Of a stretch of DNA of 64,000 nt, positions 1 through 10,049 are shown piece after piece (the first letter of the stretch is position 1; every line of letters starts with the position of its first letter). The stretch is from Labedella gwakjiensis (GTDB taxonomy: Bacteria > Actinomycetota > Actinomycetes > Actinomycetales > Microbacteriaceae), in assembly GCF_003014675.1 (NCBI RefSeq), contig NZ_PYAU01000001.1, positions 3,348,001-3,412,000 of the forward strand, written 5' to 3'. The translations under genes and the position numbers were made by a program. The notes under the pieces are model-generated. The model searched no databases. It worked only from the letters and a program-made list of their open reading frames with translations, and was not told where the DNA came from.

Positions 1-26
1 CGACGGCCGCTTAGGAAGGCACGGAA

Positions 27-386
27 ATGGCTGCTGGAGGAAGTGCAATCAGGGGCTCGCGCGTCGGCGCCGGGCCCATGGGTGAGCAGGATCACGGCTA
101 CCACGCCGACCGGGTGGCGATCTCGTATTGGGACGCGCTCGGCAATGAAACCGTGCGATACTTCGCGGCGAATCTCCCCGACGAGGAGATCCCCGAGATC
201 ATCGACTGCCCGTCTTCCGGTCTTCCCGCAGGTCGGGATCGCAACAACCCGCCGGAGGTCGCGAAGCTCGAACCGTACAAGACGCACCTCGCCTATGTGA
301 AGGAACGTCGTACGGAGGAGGAAGCCGAGCAGCTGCTCGACGACGCACTCCGTCAGTTGCGCGAACGCCGCGGAACGAACGCCTGA
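27..386 (+). CDS. RbpA-family RNA polymerase-binding protein, zinc-less paralogue
   Basis: A 119-residue protein with the RbpA layout. It has an N-terminal RGSRVGAG segment (residues 9-16), a central beta-rich part, and a C-terminal helix ERRTEEEAEQLLDDALRQL (93-111), which in RbpA contacts the sigma factor. The second RbpA of this window (47129-47494) has four zinc-ligand cysteines; here only Cys61 remains, so a zinc site cannot form. The ATG is preceded by AGGAAGG at good spacing, which fixes the start. It converges on pgl across a strong hairpin. The family call rests on the shared ends. Whether it binds sigma or core polymerase like classical RbpA is inference. Confidence 0.82.
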   Translation: MAAGGSAIRGSRVGAGPMGEQDHGYHADRVAISYWDALGNETVRYFAANLPDEEIPEIIDCPSSGLPAGRDRNNPPEVAKLEPYKTHLAYVKERRTEEEAEQLLDDALRQLRERRGTNA

Positions 387-397
387 CCACCTGATCT

Positions 398-438
398 ACG
401 ACGAAGGCCCCGACCAACACGGTCGGGGCCTTCGTCGT
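398..438. terminator. Bidirectional hairpin terminator between the rbpA paralogue and pgl
   Basis: A perfect 18-bp stem (398-415 with 421-438) around a 5-base loop. It lies between the convergent ends of the rbpA paralogue and the pentose-phosphate operon. The stem base reads ACGACGAAGG...CCTTCGTCGT. There is no clear T tract. Confidence 0.85.
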
Positions 439-468
439 GGGGCGACCTGCGTAAGGCCGACGACGGCG

Positions 469-1239
469 TCAGTAGTCGCGAGCGATCAGGCTGTCGGGTA
501 CTTCGGACGCGGCCGCCCGGTCGACGAAGAAGACCGTGCGCTTGCGCCCCTTGATGCCCGCGATGGGAACCTCCGCATAGGATGCTCCGGCGAGAGCGAG
601 CCCGAGCACGGACGCCTTGTCGGAGCCCGACATCTCCACCCAGATCCGCTGGGACGAGTTGAGAACGTGACGGGTGAGGGAGAGGCGCTCGGCCGGGGGC
701 TTCGGCGAGTTCCGAACCGCGACGACGGTCGCTTCGCGCTCGTTCACCTCGGCCCGGTCGGGGAACAGCGACGCGGTGTGCCCATCCGGGCCCACACCGA
801 GGAAGGTGATGTCGAAGATCGGCAGACCGGAATCGGACTCGGCGTGGGCAGCGAGTTCGTCGGCATACGCCGAGGTCGCCTCATCGAGCGTGAGGCCGGC
901 GTCCGACGAGGCGAAGGCGTGGACGCACGTGGACGGCTGATCGATGTGATCGATCAGTGCACGACGGGCCTTCACGTCGTTGCGGTCCTCGTGGTCGGCG
1001 GGGACCCACCGTTCATCGCCCCACCAGAAGTGCACACGCGACCAGTCGACTCCGTCACGAGCGGGCGATGCGTTGATGGTCTCGAGAACTCGGACACCCA
1101 TCCGTCCACCCTCGAGCACCACATTGACGTGGTCGCGCTCGTCGAGGAGATCGATCACCTTCGTGAGGAATCGAGCCGTGATGGAGGCTGCGAGGGCCTC
1201 GGCATCCGAGTGGACGAGCACGCGCCGATCGTTCGTCAT
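469..1239 (-). CDS. pgl: 6-phosphogluconolactonase
   Basis: A cytosolic 256-residue hydrolase that opens 6-phosphogluconolactone to 6-phosphogluconate, the second step of the oxidative pentose-phosphate pathway. The family motifs FWWGDERWVP (71-80) and GVGPDGHTASLFP (148-160) are present, and the length is typical. It is the last gene of the tkt-tal-pgi-zwf-opcA-pgl operon. Its ATG overlaps the opcA stop by 4 bases, so translation is probably coupled. A terminator hairpin follows at 398-438. Confidence 0.95.
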   Translation of the reverse strand: MTNDRRVLVHSDAEALAASITARFLTKVIDLLDERDHVNVVLEGGRMGVRVLETINASPARDGVDWSRVHFWWGDERWVPADHEDRNDVKARRALIDHIDQPSTCVHAFASSDAGLTLDEATSAYADELAAHAESDSGLPIFDITFLGVGPDGHTASLFPDRAEVNEREATVVAVRNSPKPPAERLSLTRHVLNSSQRIWVEMSGSDKASVLGLALAGASYAEVPIAGIKGRKRTVFFVDRAAASEVPDSLIARDY

Positions 1240-2198
1240 TCGCCCGAGTGTCCCTTCACTGCGCCGACCTCCGCGAGGAACCGCGGGAGACCGGTGGTCA
1301 TCACTTCACCGTACAGGACGTCGGGATCGAGCCTGCGCAGCTCCTCGGCGAGGCAGTCCCGAAGGGTCCGGCGTGGGAGGGCGATGTCGTGCGTCGGCTG
1401 GTCGGGCTGCCGAAGGGACGCGATGGTCGATTCCGGTCGTTCGAGCGAGATCTCACCACTCGCGCGTTCCAGGGCGACGCCGTGGATCCCTCCGATGCCC
1501 GAGCGACCGCTGGTGAGCTCGTGCTGGACGGGCACGTCGAGGGCCATCTCGAGCCAGGTGGCCAGGAGGATGGTCGACGGGGAGTCCGAGGAGCCTGACA
1601 CCGAGACGGCCGTCACCTCGTCGTACGGCGGCTGGTCGAGCACGGCGGCGAGCTGCGCGCGCCACAGGGTCAGTCGCGTCCAGGCGAAGTCCGTGTCTCC
1701 GGGCTTGTAACTCTCCGCGAGACGGAGGAGGGCTGCCTCAGGGTCGTCTGCCGTCGACGAGTCGGTGATCCGCCGCTGGGCGATGTGGCCGATGGGGGAG
1801 TTGGCCACATCGGCGGGAGGCTTGCTCGGCCACCACGCGACGACGGGGGCGTCGGGAAGGAGCAGACCCGTTACGAGGCTCTCCTCGTTGCTCGCGGCGT
1901 CGCCGCGGGCTCGGAGGATGATGACCTCGCTCGCTCCGGCATCGCCGCCGACGCGGATCTCCGCGTCGAGACGGGGGTCGGCCGCGGCGTTGTCGACGCG
2001 GCAGACGACGATGACACGCATGGGGTGCTCGCGCGAAGCGTCGTTGGCGGCCTCGATGGCCTCCTCCTCCTCGCCGTCGGAGGAGACGATGATCAGGGTG
2101 AGCACGCGCCCGAGGGCGACGGCGCCGCCGTCCTCACGCAGAGTGACGAGGGTCTTCGACACCGCGCTGACGGTGGTGTCGGGGAGGTCGACGATCAC
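1236..2198 (-). CDS. opcA: Glucose-6-phosphate dehydrogenase assembly protein OpcA
   Basis: A 320-residue actinobacterial/cyanobacterial OpcA protein. It acts as an assembly or allosteric partner of Zwf rather than an enzyme. It begins MIVDLPDTTVSAVSK, the usual family start, and carries the PDAPVVAWW segment seen in OpcA proteins. It lies between zwf and pgl, overlapping each by 4 bases, which is the conserved actinobacterial order. The call rests on sequence and position together. Confidence 0.93.
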   Translation of the reverse strand: MIVDLPDTTVSAVSKTLVTLREDGGAVALGRVLTLIIVSSDGEEEEAIEAANDASREHPMRVIVVCRVDNAAADPRLDAEIRVGGDAGASEVIILRARGDAASNEESLVTGLLLPDAPVVAWWPSKPPADVANSPIGHIAQRRITDSSTADDPEAALLRLAESYKPGDTDFAWTRLTLWRAQLAAVLDQPPYDEVTAVSVSGSSDSPSTILLATWLEMALDVPVQHELTSGRSGIGGIHGVALERASGEISLERPESTIASLRQPDQPTHDIALPRRTLRDCLAEELRRLDPDVLYGEVMTTGLPRFLAEVGAVKGHSGE

Positions 2199-3739
2199 GG
2201 ACGTCTCCAGGTTCTGCCGTCGCGCTCGATGAGGGCGTCAGCTGACGAGGGACCCCAGGATCCCGGTGTGTACTGTTCGAGCGGGCCGTCCTGCGCGGCC
2301 CAGAACTCCTCGATCGGGTCGAGGATCTTCCAGGAGAGCTCGACCTCCTCATGGCGAGGGAAGAGCGGCGGGTCGCCGAGGAGCACGTCGAGGATGAGCC
2401 TCTCATACGCTTCCGGGCTCGCCTCGGTGAATGCGTGGCCGTAGCCGAAGTCCATCGTCACGTCGCGGACCTGCATACCGGCGCCCGGCACCTTCGACCC
2501 GAAGCGGATCGTGACGCCCTCGTCCGGCTGGACGCGGATCACGAGAGCGTTCTGGCCGAGCTCGGACGTCTGGGAGTCGGCGAAGAGGTGCTGAGGGGCG
2601 CGCTTGAACACCACGGCGATCTCCGTGACGCGACGGCCGAGACGTTTACCCGTGCGGAGGTAGAACGGAACTCCGGACCACCGACGGGTGTTGATGTCGA
2701 GGCGCATGGCCGCGAACGTCTCGGTCGTCGACTGCGGGTTCATCCCGTCTTCGTCGAGGAATCCCGGGACACGCTCGCCCCCCTGCCACCCGCCGGCGTA
2801 CTGTCCACGTGCCGTAGCCGTCGACAGGTCCTGCGGCAGGGAGACGGCGGCGAGCACCTTCTCCTTCTCGGCACGGAGGGCGGCCGCGTCGAACGCGATC
2901 GGCTCCTCCATCGCGGTGAGTGCGAGCAGTTGGAGGATGTGGTTCTGGATGACGTCACGGGCAGCACCGATGCCGTCGTAGTACCCGGCCCGGCCGCCGA
3001 CGCCGATGTCCTCGGCCATCGTGATCTGGACGTGGTCGACGTAGTTCGCGTTCCAGATGGGTTCGTACAGCTGGTTGGCGAACCTCAGGGCGAGGATGTT
3101 CTGGACTGTCTCCTTGCCCAGGTAGTGGTCGATGCGGAACACACTGTCCGGGGGGAACACCGATTCGACCACGGCGTTGAGCTCTCGCGCGGTGCGGAGG
3201 TTGCTTCCGAAGGGCTTCTCGATGACGACCCGTCGCCACTGTCCGTCCTTCTGCTCGGCGAGTCCCGACCGCCTGAGCTGCTCGGTGACCTGGGGGAACG
3301 CCTTCGGTGGGATCGACAGGTAGAACGCGTGGTTGCCCATCGTCCCGCGCTCGGAGTCGAGCTCCTCGATCGTGCGCTTCAGGTGCTCGAACGCCGCGTC
3401 GTCTCCGAACTCACCGGGGACGAAGCGGATTCCCTGTGCGAGCTGTTCCCACACCTCTTCGCGGAACTCGGTCCGGGCGTACTTCTGGACGGAGTCATGG
3501 ACGACCTCCATGAAGTCCTGGTCTTCCCAGTCCCGCCGGGCGAACCCGACGAGGGCGAAGCCCGGGGGGAGGAGCCCACGGTTGGCGAGGTCGTACACGG
3601 CAGGCATGAGCTTCTTGCGTGACAGGTCCCCTGTCACGCCGAAGATGACGAGACCGCTGGGGCCGGCGATGCGGTTGAGTCGGCGATCCGACTCGTGCCG
3701 GAGGGGATTCGAGTCCGCGGTGATAGGGACAGGAGGCAT
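2195..3739 (-). CDS. zwf: Glucose-6-phosphate 1-dehydrogenase
   Basis: A 514-residue NADP-dependent enzyme that oxidises glucose 6-phosphate to 6-phosphogluconolactone. The N-terminal nucleotide fold has GVTGDLSRKKLMPAVYDL (34-51). EKPFG lies at 174-178. The active-site signature RIDHYLGKE is at 202-210, with its catalytic histidine. Full length for the family. It is followed by opcA with a 4-base overlap, and pgi lies 28 bases upstream in the same operon. Confidence 0.97.
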   Translation of the reverse strand: MPPVPITADSNPLRHESDRRLNRIAGPSGLVIFGVTGDLSRKKLMPAVYDLANRGLLPPGFALVGFARRDWEDQDFMEVVHDSVQKYARTEFREEVWEQLAQGIRFVPGEFGDDAAFEHLKRTIEELDSERGTMGNHAFYLSIPPKAFPQVTEQLRRSGLAEQKDGQWRRVVIEKPFGSNLRTARELNAVVESVFPPDSVFRIDHYLGKETVQNILALRFANQLYEPIWNANYVDHVQITMAEDIGVGGRAGYYDGIGAARDVIQNHILQLLALTAMEEPIAFDAAALRAEKEKVLAAVSLPQDLSTATARGQYAGGWQGGERVPGFLDEDGMNPQSTTETFAAMRLDINTRRWSGVPFYLRTGKRLGRRVTEIAVVFKRAPQHLFADSQTSELGQNALVIRVQPDEGVTIRFGSKVPGAGMQVRDVTMDFGYGHAFTEASPEAYERLILDVLLGDPPLFPRHEEVELSWKILDPIEEFWAAQDGPLEQYTPGSWGPSSADALIERDGRTWRRP

Positions 3740-3767
3740 TCAGGTTCTTTCGCTGGAGAGCGCGAGC

Positions 3768-5378
3768 TCAGTTTGCGGCTTCGAAGAGCGCGGTGATGTC
3801 GGCGCCTGCGGCGAGGGTCAGCGTGAGCACGGGACGGCCGTGGTCGGCGAGCACGCTCGCGTCACCGGCAGCCTGGGCGCGGATGAGCTGACCGAGCGTG
3901 AACGGCCGACCGGGGACCGGGAGGTCCTCCGTCGTGTTCTCGGTGATCTGCAGGAACACACCGGTGGCCGGTCCACCCTTGTGGTACTGGCCGGTCGAGT
4001 GCAGGAATCGCGGCCCCCATCCGAAGGTGACGGGGCGGCCCGCTCGGGCGGCGAGCAGGTCGCGGATGCCATCGAGCTGCGGCGTCGCCACCCGGTCGAC
4101 GTAGGCCTGGATCGATACGTAGCCGTCCTCGCCCAGCGCCGCGAGGAGCGCGTCGATCGCGCCGCGGACGGTCGACTGACCATCGACGAGCCCGTCCGTC
4201 GCTCGCACCTCGACGCCGCCGTCGACGAATGCCGGAGCTGTGGGCTCCGGGGTGGCGTCGAGCAGGCCACGCGTCGCGACCTTCGCCGACTCCACGTCGG
4301 GCTGATCGAACGGGTTGATCGCGAGGAGTCGCCCGGCGACCGCCGTGGCGTACTCCCAGACGAGCATCTGCGCGCCCAACGTCCCGCTCACGTGGATCTC
4401 GCCGTGGTGGTCGTCCCCGGAGAACAGGTGTCCGTGGGAATCGGCGTCGTCGACGATGCGGACGACCTGGACGTCGGAGTATCCGGCGGTGATCTCCGTC
4501 GCGAGAGGCTCGAGGACCACCGGCAGGATTCCCGTACCGAGCTTCCCCGTGGATTCCGCGATGAGCTGCTCGGCCCAGTCGGGGAATCCGACGATGTGGG
4601 TGCCGTCGGCCACGATCGCGAGCTTGTCGCGCCGTGGGGACGTCGCGGCGATCGCCGCGCCGAGAATGAGCCCGGGGTTCTGCTCGCTGTCGACGGCGAG
4701 CTCGACGGAGATGGCCTGCGCTTCGTCGAGGAGCTCTCCGACGTCGACGCCCGCGAGTCCGCTCGGGACGAGGCCGAATGCGGTGAGCGCCGAGTAGCGG
4801 CCTCCGACGTTCGGATCCGCGAGGAACACGCGGTAGCCGGCGTCGCGGGCCGACGACTCGAGGGGCGAGCCGGGGTCGGTGACCACGATGATGCGTTCCG
4901 CGGGGTCGATGCCCGCGGCGCGGAACGCCTCCTCGTAGATACGACGCTGGCTGTCGGTCTCGACCGTCGAGCCCGACTTCGAGGAGACGACGATGGCCGT
5001 CTCCGCGAGGCGGTCGGCGAGGGCCGCGCGCACCTGACCGGGCGCCGTGGAGTCGAGGACGGTGAGCTCCGCGCCGACGGTCTGCGTGATGACCTCGGGA
5101 GCGAGCGACGACCCGCCCATGCCTGCGAGCACGATGCGGGTGACGCCGCGAGCGGCGAGCTGCTCGCGCAGCTCGGCGATCTCGGCCACGAGGGGGCGCG
5201 AGATGCTCGCGGCCTCGACCCAACCGAGACGCTTCGAGGATTCCTCGACGGCGTCTGGACCCCAGAGGTCGGGGTTCTGCCCGGTGATGCCGGACGCGAC
5301 GAGATCGGCGACGAGAGTCGGGACCGCAGTGGCGACGGCCTCGGCGGCCGCTCCGCTCACCTGGATCTTGAAGCTCAC
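3768..5378 (-). CDS. pgi: Glucose-6-phosphate isomerase
   Basis: A 536-residue enzyme interconverting glucose 6-phosphate and fructose 6-phosphate. It has two SIS domains: GMGGSSLAP (86-94) and the phosphate-binding SSKSGST (132-138) in the first, and a C-terminal half with [17 protein letters not shown]. Its ATG overlaps the tal stop by 4 bases (ATGA). In Corynebacterium the tkt-tal-zwf-opcA-pgl operon lacks pgi, so its insertion here couples the glycolytic branch point to pentose-phosphate expression. Confidence 0.93.
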   Translation of the reverse strand: MSFKIQVSGAAAEAVATAVPTLVADLVASGITGQNPDLWGPDAVEESSKRLGWVEAASISRPLVAEIAELREQLAARGVTRIVLAGMGGSSLAPEVITQTVGAELTVLDSTAPGQVRAALADRLAETAIVVSSKSGSTVETDSQRRIYEEAFRAAGIDPAERIIVVTDPGSPLESSARDAGYRVFLADPNVGGRYSALTAFGLVPSGLAGVDVGELLDEAQAISVELAVDSEQNPGLILGAAIAATSPRRDKLAIVADGTHIVGFPDWAEQLIAESTGKLGTGILPVVLEPLATEITAGYSDVQVVRIVDDADSHGHLFSGDDHHGEIHVSGTLGAQMLVWEYATAVAGRLLAINPFDQPDVESAKVATRGLLDATPEPTAPAFVDGGVEVRATDGLVDGQSTVRGAIDALLAALGEDGYVSIQAYVDRVATPQLDGIRDLLAARAGRPVTFGWGPRFLHSTGQYHKGGPATGVFLQITENTTEDLPVPGRPFTLGQLIRAQAAGDASVLADHGRPVLTLTLAAGADITALFEAAN

Positions 5379-6484
5379 TTCGCGCTCTCCAGGGCGGATC
5401 CGACGGTCTCGAGCAGTTCGTTCCAGGACACCTCGAACTTCTCGAGGCCCTCCTTCTCGAGCTGGGCCGTGACCTCGTCGTAGGAGATGCCGAGACCGGC
5501 GAGGGCGTCGAGGACGGCGTTCGCGTTCTCGTACTCGCCGGTCACGGTGTCACCCGTCACGTCTCCGTGGTCGAACGTCGCGTCGAGCGTCTTCTCCGGC
5601 ATCGTGTTGACGACTCCCTCGGCCACGAGGCTCGTGACGTAGAGGGTGTCGGAGAGGTTCGGGTCCTTCACGCCGGTCGACGCCCAGAGGGGGCGCTGCG
5701 GGTTGGCACCCGCCGCGGTGAGGACCTTGGCCCGCTCCGATCCGAATGCCTGCTCGTAGACCTGGTATGCGAGGCGCGCGTTCGCGACCCCGGCCTTGCT
5801 CTTGAGAGCCTCGGCCTCGTCCGTGCCGATCGCGCTCAGTCGCTTGTCGATCTCCGTGTCGACGCGCGACACGAAGAAGGACGCGACCGAGTGGATCGTC
5901 GACAGGTCGATGCCGGCGGCTCGCGCCTTCTCGAGACCCGTGAGGTAGGCGTTGATGACCTCGCGGTAGCGCTCGAGGCTGAAGATGAGCGTGACGTTGA
6001 CGCTGATCCCCGCACCGATGGTCTCCGCGATGGCTTCGAGGCCCTCGACGGTGGCCGGGATCTTGATCATGACGTTCGGGCGGTCGATCTTCGTCCAGAG
6101 GCGCTGCGCCTCGGCGATCGTCCCGGCGGCGTCGCGGGCGAGGCCCGGCTCGACCTCGATCGAGACGCGACCGTCGAATCCGGCTGTCGACTCGTAGACC
6201 TTCGAGAAGATGTTCGCCGCGTCACGCACGTCGTCCGTCGTGATCTCGAAGACCGCGTCGGTCACATCGGTTCCCTGCGCGGCGAGTTCGGCGACCTGCT
6301 TGGCGTACGACTCGCTCTGCGAGAGAGCGCCGGCGAAGATCGTGGGGTTGGTCGTGACACCGACGACATTCTTCTCGGCGATGAGCTGCTCGAGGTTGCC
6401 CGACGCGATGCGCTGACGGGAGAGGTCGTCGAGCCAGATGCTGACGCCGGCGTTGGAGAGGGCTGTAGTGGGGTTGTCGCTCAT
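5375..6484 (-). CDS. tal: Transaldolase
   Basis: A 369-residue class I aldolase that moves a dihydroxyacetone unit between sedoheptulose 7-phosphate and glyceraldehyde 3-phosphate. The signature [12 protein letters not shown] (42-53) and the Schiff-base lysine in NVMIKIPAT (Lys141) are present. The length fits the long bacterial TalB-type group that shares operons with transketolase. It sits 30 bases after tkt and overlaps pgi by 4 bases. Confidence 0.96.
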   Translation of the reverse strand: MSDNPTTALSNAGVSIWLDDLSRQRIASGNLEQLIAEKNVVGVTTNPTIFAGALSQSESYAKQVAELAAQGTDVTDAVFEITTDDVRDAANIFSKVYESTAGFDGRVSIEVEPGLARDAAGTIAEAQRLWTKIDRPNVMIKIPATVEGLEAIAETIGAGISVNVTLIFSLERYREVINAYLTGLEKARAAGIDLSTIHSVASFFVSRVDTEIDKRLSAIGTDEAEALKSKAGVANARLAYQVYEQAFGSERAKVLTAAGANPQRPLWASTGVKDPNLSDTLYVTSLVAEGVVNTMPEKTLDATFDHGDVTGDTVTGEYENANAVLDALAGLGISYDEVTAQLEKEGLEKFEVSWNELLETVGSALESAK

Positions 6485-6514
6485 GGGGTGTACCCGTTTC
6501 TTCTTCCTGCCCGG

Positions 6515-8605
6515 TCAGTGACCGAGCGACTCCTTGGCGGCGGCGACGGCTGCTTCCGTCGTCATGCCGAACTTCTTGAACAGCGTCTTGTAGTCGGCCG
6601 ACGCGCCGAAGTGCTCGATGGACACGCTGCGACCGGCATCTCCGACGATGTGCCTCCAGGACAACGCCAGACCGGCCTCGATCGATACCCGAGCGGTCAC
6701 GGACGACGGGAGGACCGACTCGCGGTAGGCCTCGTCCTGCTCCTCGAACCACTCGAGAGAGGGGACCGACACCACACGAGCGCCGATGCCCTCCTCGGCG
6801 AGGGTCGAACGGGCGTCCACTGCGATCTGCAGCTCGGAGCCTGTCGCGAGGAAGATCACGTCGGTCGTTCCCGTGGGGGACTCGGCCAGGACGTACGCGC
6901 CCTTCGCGACGTTCTTCGCCGACGCGAAGGTGTCGCCGCTCGCGTCGCCGTCTCCGCGCTCGAACACCGGGATGTCCTGGCGCGTGAGGGCGATACCGGC
7001 AGGCCCGCCCCGACGCTTGAGGATCTCGAGCCACGCGTAGGAGACCTCGTTGGCGTCGCCGGGGCGGACGACAGCGAGGTTCGGGATGGCACGGAGCGTC
7101 GACAGCTGCTCGATCGGCTGGTGCGTCGGTCCGTCCTCTCCGAGGGCGACCGAGTCGTGCGTCCAGACGTAGATCGACGGGATCTGCATGAGGGCCGCGA
7201 TCCGGACGGCCGGCCGCATGTAGTCGCTGAAGATCAGGAAGGTGCCGCCGAAGGCGCGCGTCGGACCGTGGAGGACGATGCCGTTGAGGATCGCGCCCAT
7301 CGCGTGCTCGCGGATGCCGAAGTGGAGGACGCGACCGTAGGGGTCGCCCGTCCACATCTCCGTCGAACGGCTCGCGGGGATGAAGGACGTGGCGCCCTCG
7401 ATGGTCGTGTTGTTCGACTCCGCGAGGTCGGCCGAACCGCCCCACAGTTCGGGGACGACCTCGCCGAGCGCCGACAGGACCTTGCCGGACGCCTTGCGCG
7501 TGGACACCACCGTGTTCGCCTCGAAGACGGGGAGAGCATCCTCGACCCCTTCTGGCAGCTCGCCGGTGAGCAGGCGGTCGAGGAGCTGCTTGCGCTCCGG
7601 GTTGGCCTCGGCCCACGCGTCGAACGACTTCTGCCACTCCGCCCGATCGGCCTCTCCGCGCTCGACGGCGCCGCGGGTGCGCTCGATGACCTCGTCGGAG
7701 ACCTCGAAGGTCTTCTCGGGATCGAAGCCGAGGACCTTCTTGACGCCGGCGAGCTCGTCGCCGCCGAGGGCCGAACCGTGGATCTTTCCCGTGTTCTGCT
7801 TGGTCGGGCTCGGCCAACCGATGATCGTCTTGAGGACGATGAGCGAAGGCTTCGTCGTCTCGGCCTTGGCGGCCTCGATCGCGTCGAAGAGCTCCTGCAC
7901 GTCCTCGACGTAGTCGCCCGTCTTCTTCCAGTCGACTGTCTGCACGTGCCAGTGGTAGGCCTCGTAGCGGGCCGCGACGTCCTCGGTGAAGGCGACGTCG
8001 GTGTCGTCCTCGATCGAGATCTGGTTCGCGTCGTAGATGACGACGAGGTTGCCGAGCTGCTGGTGGCCGGCGAGCGAGGACGCCTCACTCGTGATTCCCT
8101 CCTCGATGTCGCCGTCGCTTGCGATGACGTAGACGAAGTGGTCGAAGGGGCTCTCGCCCTGCGGCGCCTCAGGATCGAACAGGCCGCGCTCGTAGCGGGC
8201 GGCGTATGCGAAACCGACGGACGAGGCGAGGCCCTGACCGAGCGGTCCCGTTGTGATCTCGACGCCATCCGTGTGGCCGTACTCGGGGTGCCCCGGGGTC
8301 TTGGATCCCCACGTGCGCAGCGCCTTGAGGTCGTCGAGCTCGAGACCGTAGCCGCCGAGGTAGAGCTGGACGTACTGGGTCAGCGAGCTGTGGCCGGCCG
8401 AGAGGATGAAGCGGTCGCGGCCGAGCCAGTCCTGATCGCGCGGGTCGCGGCGCATGACCTTCTGGAAGAGGAGGTAGGCGGCGGGCGCAAGGCTCATCGC
8501 GGTACCCGGATGGCCGTTCCCGACCTTCTCCACCGCGTCGGCTGCGAGGATTCGCGCCGTGTCGACGGCCTTCGCGTCGACTCCGTCCCATTCGAGAACT
8601 GCCAC
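6515..8605 (-). CDS. tkt: Transketolase
   Basis: A 696-residue thiamin-diphosphate enzyme of the non-oxidative pentose-phosphate pathway. It shows GNGHPGTAMS (29-38), a thiamin-diphosphate motif beginning ASDGDIEEG, and a pyrimidine domain with EHAMGAILNG. I chose the GTG at 8605, giving MAVLEWDG, because GGAAGGA lies 8 bases before it; a longer reading from TTG at 8623 would place that ribosome site inside the gene. First gene of the pentose-phosphate operon and divergent from ctaB. Confidence 0.95.
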   Translation of the reverse strand: MAVLEWDGVDAKAVDTARILAADAVEKVGNGHPGTAMSLAPAAYLLFQKVMRRDPRDQDWLGRDRFILSAGHSSLTQYVQLYLGGYGLELDDLKALRTWGSKTPGHPEYGHTDGVEITTGPLGQGLASSVGFAYAARYERGLFDPEAPQGESPFDHFVYVIASDGDIEEGITSEASSLAGHQQLGNLVVIYDANQISIEDDTDVAFTEDVAARYEAYHWHVQTVDWKKTGDYVEDVQELFDAIEAAKAETTKPSLIVLKTIIGWPSPTKQNTGKIHGSALGGDELAGVKKVLGFDPEKTFEVSDEVIERTRGAVERGEADRAEWQKSFDAWAEANPERKQLLDRLLTGELPEGVEDALPVFEANTVVSTRKASGKVLSALGEVVPELWGGSADLAESNNTTIEGATSFIPASRSTEMWTGDPYGRVLHFGIREHAMGAILNGIVLHGPTRAFGGTFLIFSDYMRPAVRIAALMQIPSIYVWTHDSVALGEDGPTHQPIEQLSTLRAIPNLAVVRPGDANEVSYAWLEILKRRGGPAGIALTRQDIPVFERGDGDASGDTFASAKNVAKGAYVLAESPTGTTDVIFLATGSELQIAVDARSTLAEEGIGARVVSVPSLEWFEEQDEAYRESVLPSSVTARVSIEAGLALSWRHIVGDAGRSVSIEHFGASADYKTLFKKFGMTTEAAVAAAKESLGH

Positions 8606-8752
8606 GTGACTGATCCTTCCCAATTCGTAACCGAGCGAACAGCGGGTTCGACTCGGTGGGGTGTTGGCGCGCTCGCGGCGCCGCCGTCGACACCGGACGC
8701 GCCGCCGCTTCTGACGAGCGAGGAGAGGGGTGCGCCCGATGCGGGCAGGACC

Positions 8753-8758
8753 AGTATA
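8753..8758 (-). promoter_or_regulatory. Probable -10 box (TATACT) for the tkt operon
   Basis: On the minus strand TATACT lies about 150 bases upstream of the tkt GTG, an unusually good -10 match in this G+C-rich DNA. GGAAAC lies 17 bases further upstream and might be a -35. A long leader of roughly 140 bases would result. Confidence 0.45.
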
Positions 8759-8838
8759 GGGACGGGAGATGCACGGTTTCCCGATGTTGCATCGCCTCGA
8801 AGCGAGGAGTAGTGGAGTGCCGCGCGTTCGACATCGCG

Positions 8839-8844
8839 TAGAAT
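8839..8844 (+). promoter_or_regulatory. Probable -10 box (TAGAAT) for ctaB
   Basis: TAGAAT lies 30 bases upstream of the ctaB ATG, and a Shine-Dalgarno AGAGGAG follows just before the start. No clear -35 is visible. Confidence 0.5.
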
Positions 8845-8874
8845 CGGACGGGACGAGAACCGGTTAGAGGAGCG

Positions 8875-9795
8875 ATGAAGGCAGCCGTAGAAGAACGCGT
8901 CGTATCCGAGAGGATCGGCTTCCGTCGAAAGGCGAAGGCCTACGTCGCCCTCACCAAGCCTCGTGTGATGGAGCTGTTGCTCGTCACGACGATCCCGGTC
9001 ATGATCCTCGCCGAGGGCGGCCTGCCCGACCTCTGGCTCGTGATCGCGACCGTTCTCGGTGGCGCGATGAGCGCCGGGTCCGCTGCGTCCTTCAACATGT
9101 ACATCGACCGCGATATCGACAAGGTCATGAAGCGGACGAGCAAGCGGCCGCTCGTGACGGGTGACCTCACCCCGAGGGAAGCGCTGGTGTTCTCCTGGAT
9201 ACTCGCGGTCGTCTCGACGGCCTGGCTCCTCGCCTTCACGAACCTCCTCGCCGCCGCGCTGTCGGTCGCGGCGATCGCGTTCTACGTCTTCGTGTACACG
9301 CTGTGGCTGAAGCGACGCACGTCTCAGAACATCATCTGGGGCGGGATCGCCGGGTGCTTCCCCGTCCTCATCGGCTGGGCAGCCGTGACGAACTCGCTCA
9401 CCTGGGCGCCGTTCATCCTCTTCAGCGTCGTCTTCCTCTGGACGCCTCCGCACTACTGGCCCCTGTCGATGAAGTACCGCGAGGACTACAAGTCGGTCGG
9501 CGTCCCCATGCTCGGCGTGGTCCGCGGGCGTGCTCAGGTCGGTCTGCAGGTCATCCTCTACACGTGGGCGACGGTCGCGTGCTCGCTCCTGCTCATCCCG
9601 GCAGCCGGGATGGGGGTCGTCTACACGGTCACCGCTCTTGGAGCCGGCGTCTGGTTCATCTATGAGACCCACCGTCTCTACAACCTGGCGATCCGGCACG
9701 AGACCGTGTCGCCGATGCGCGTGTTCCACGGGTCCATCAGCTACCTGACGATCCTGTTCCTCGCCATCGCGATCGACCCGCTGCTGCCCTTCTAA
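8875..9795 (+). CDS. ctaB: Protoheme IX farnesyltransferase (heme O synthase)
   Basis: A 306-residue UbiA-family integral membrane enzyme with many hydrophobic helices. It farnesylates heme B to heme O for cytochrome oxidase. The prenyl-diphosphate site is visible as N74MYIDRDID (Asn74, Asp78, Asp82), and a second acidic loop, [14 protein letters not shown], follows. Full length. It faces ctaA across a hairpin terminator and diverges from tkt, an arrangement common in actinobacteria. Confidence 0.96.
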   Translation: MKAAVEERVVSERIGFRRKAKAYVALTKPRVMELLLVTTIPVMILAEGGLPDLWLVIATVLGGAMSAGSAASFNMYIDRDIDKVMKRTSKRPLVTGDLTPREALVFSWILAVVSTAWLLAFTNLLAAALSVAAIAFYVFVYTLWLKRRTSQNIIWGGIAGCFPVLIGWAAVTNSLTWAPFILFSVVFLWTPPHYWPLSMKYREDYKSVGVPMLGVVRGRAQVGLQVILYTWATVACSLLLIPAAGMGVVYTVTALGAGVWFIYETHRLYNLAIRHETVSPMRVFHGSISYLTILFLAIAIDPLLPF

Positions 9796-9858
9796 GCGGC
9801 GCGGACATCTCGGACTCGCGACTCTTCTCGCGGGCCGGAGTTCCTGAGCGCTACACAT

Positions 9859-9898
9859 CGAGCCGAGCGCCACACGTTTTCGTGTGGCGCTCGGCTCG
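9859..9898. terminator. Hairpin terminator between ctaB and ctaA
   Basis: A perfect 18-bp inverted repeat (9859-9876 with 9881-9898) around a TTTT loop. It sits between the convergent 3' ends of ctaB and ctaA and can serve both. Confidence 0.8.
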
Positions 9899-9967
9899 AC
9901 CTGAAGTGGGCGCGATGCGGAGGCGGGCGCGTGGAACGGAGGGAGGGCCGTCAGCGCGGTGACGGTC

Positions 9968-10030
9968 CTCGACGTGGGGACACCCTCGACGTGGGGCAGC
10001 CCGCAACGGGGGACGGCGCTCGACGTGGGG
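9968..10030. repeat. Three direct copies of CTCGACGTGGGG
   Basis: The 12-mer CTCGACGTGGGG occurs at 9968-9979, 9985-9996 and 10019-10030, between the ctaB/ctaA terminator and the ctaA stop. Spacing is irregular (17 and 34 bases, a 1:2 ratio). A related but diverged GCAACGGGGGAC lies between copies two and three. No function can be read from it; it may be a decayed tandem repeat. Confidence 0.6.
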
Positions 10031-10049
10031 CCAACTGGCCGTCGACCCG

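Noticed and set aside
5567-8812. A 1081-residue plus-strand open frame
   Set aside because: It is antisense to tal and tkt, with a composition typical of a high-G+C shadow frame.
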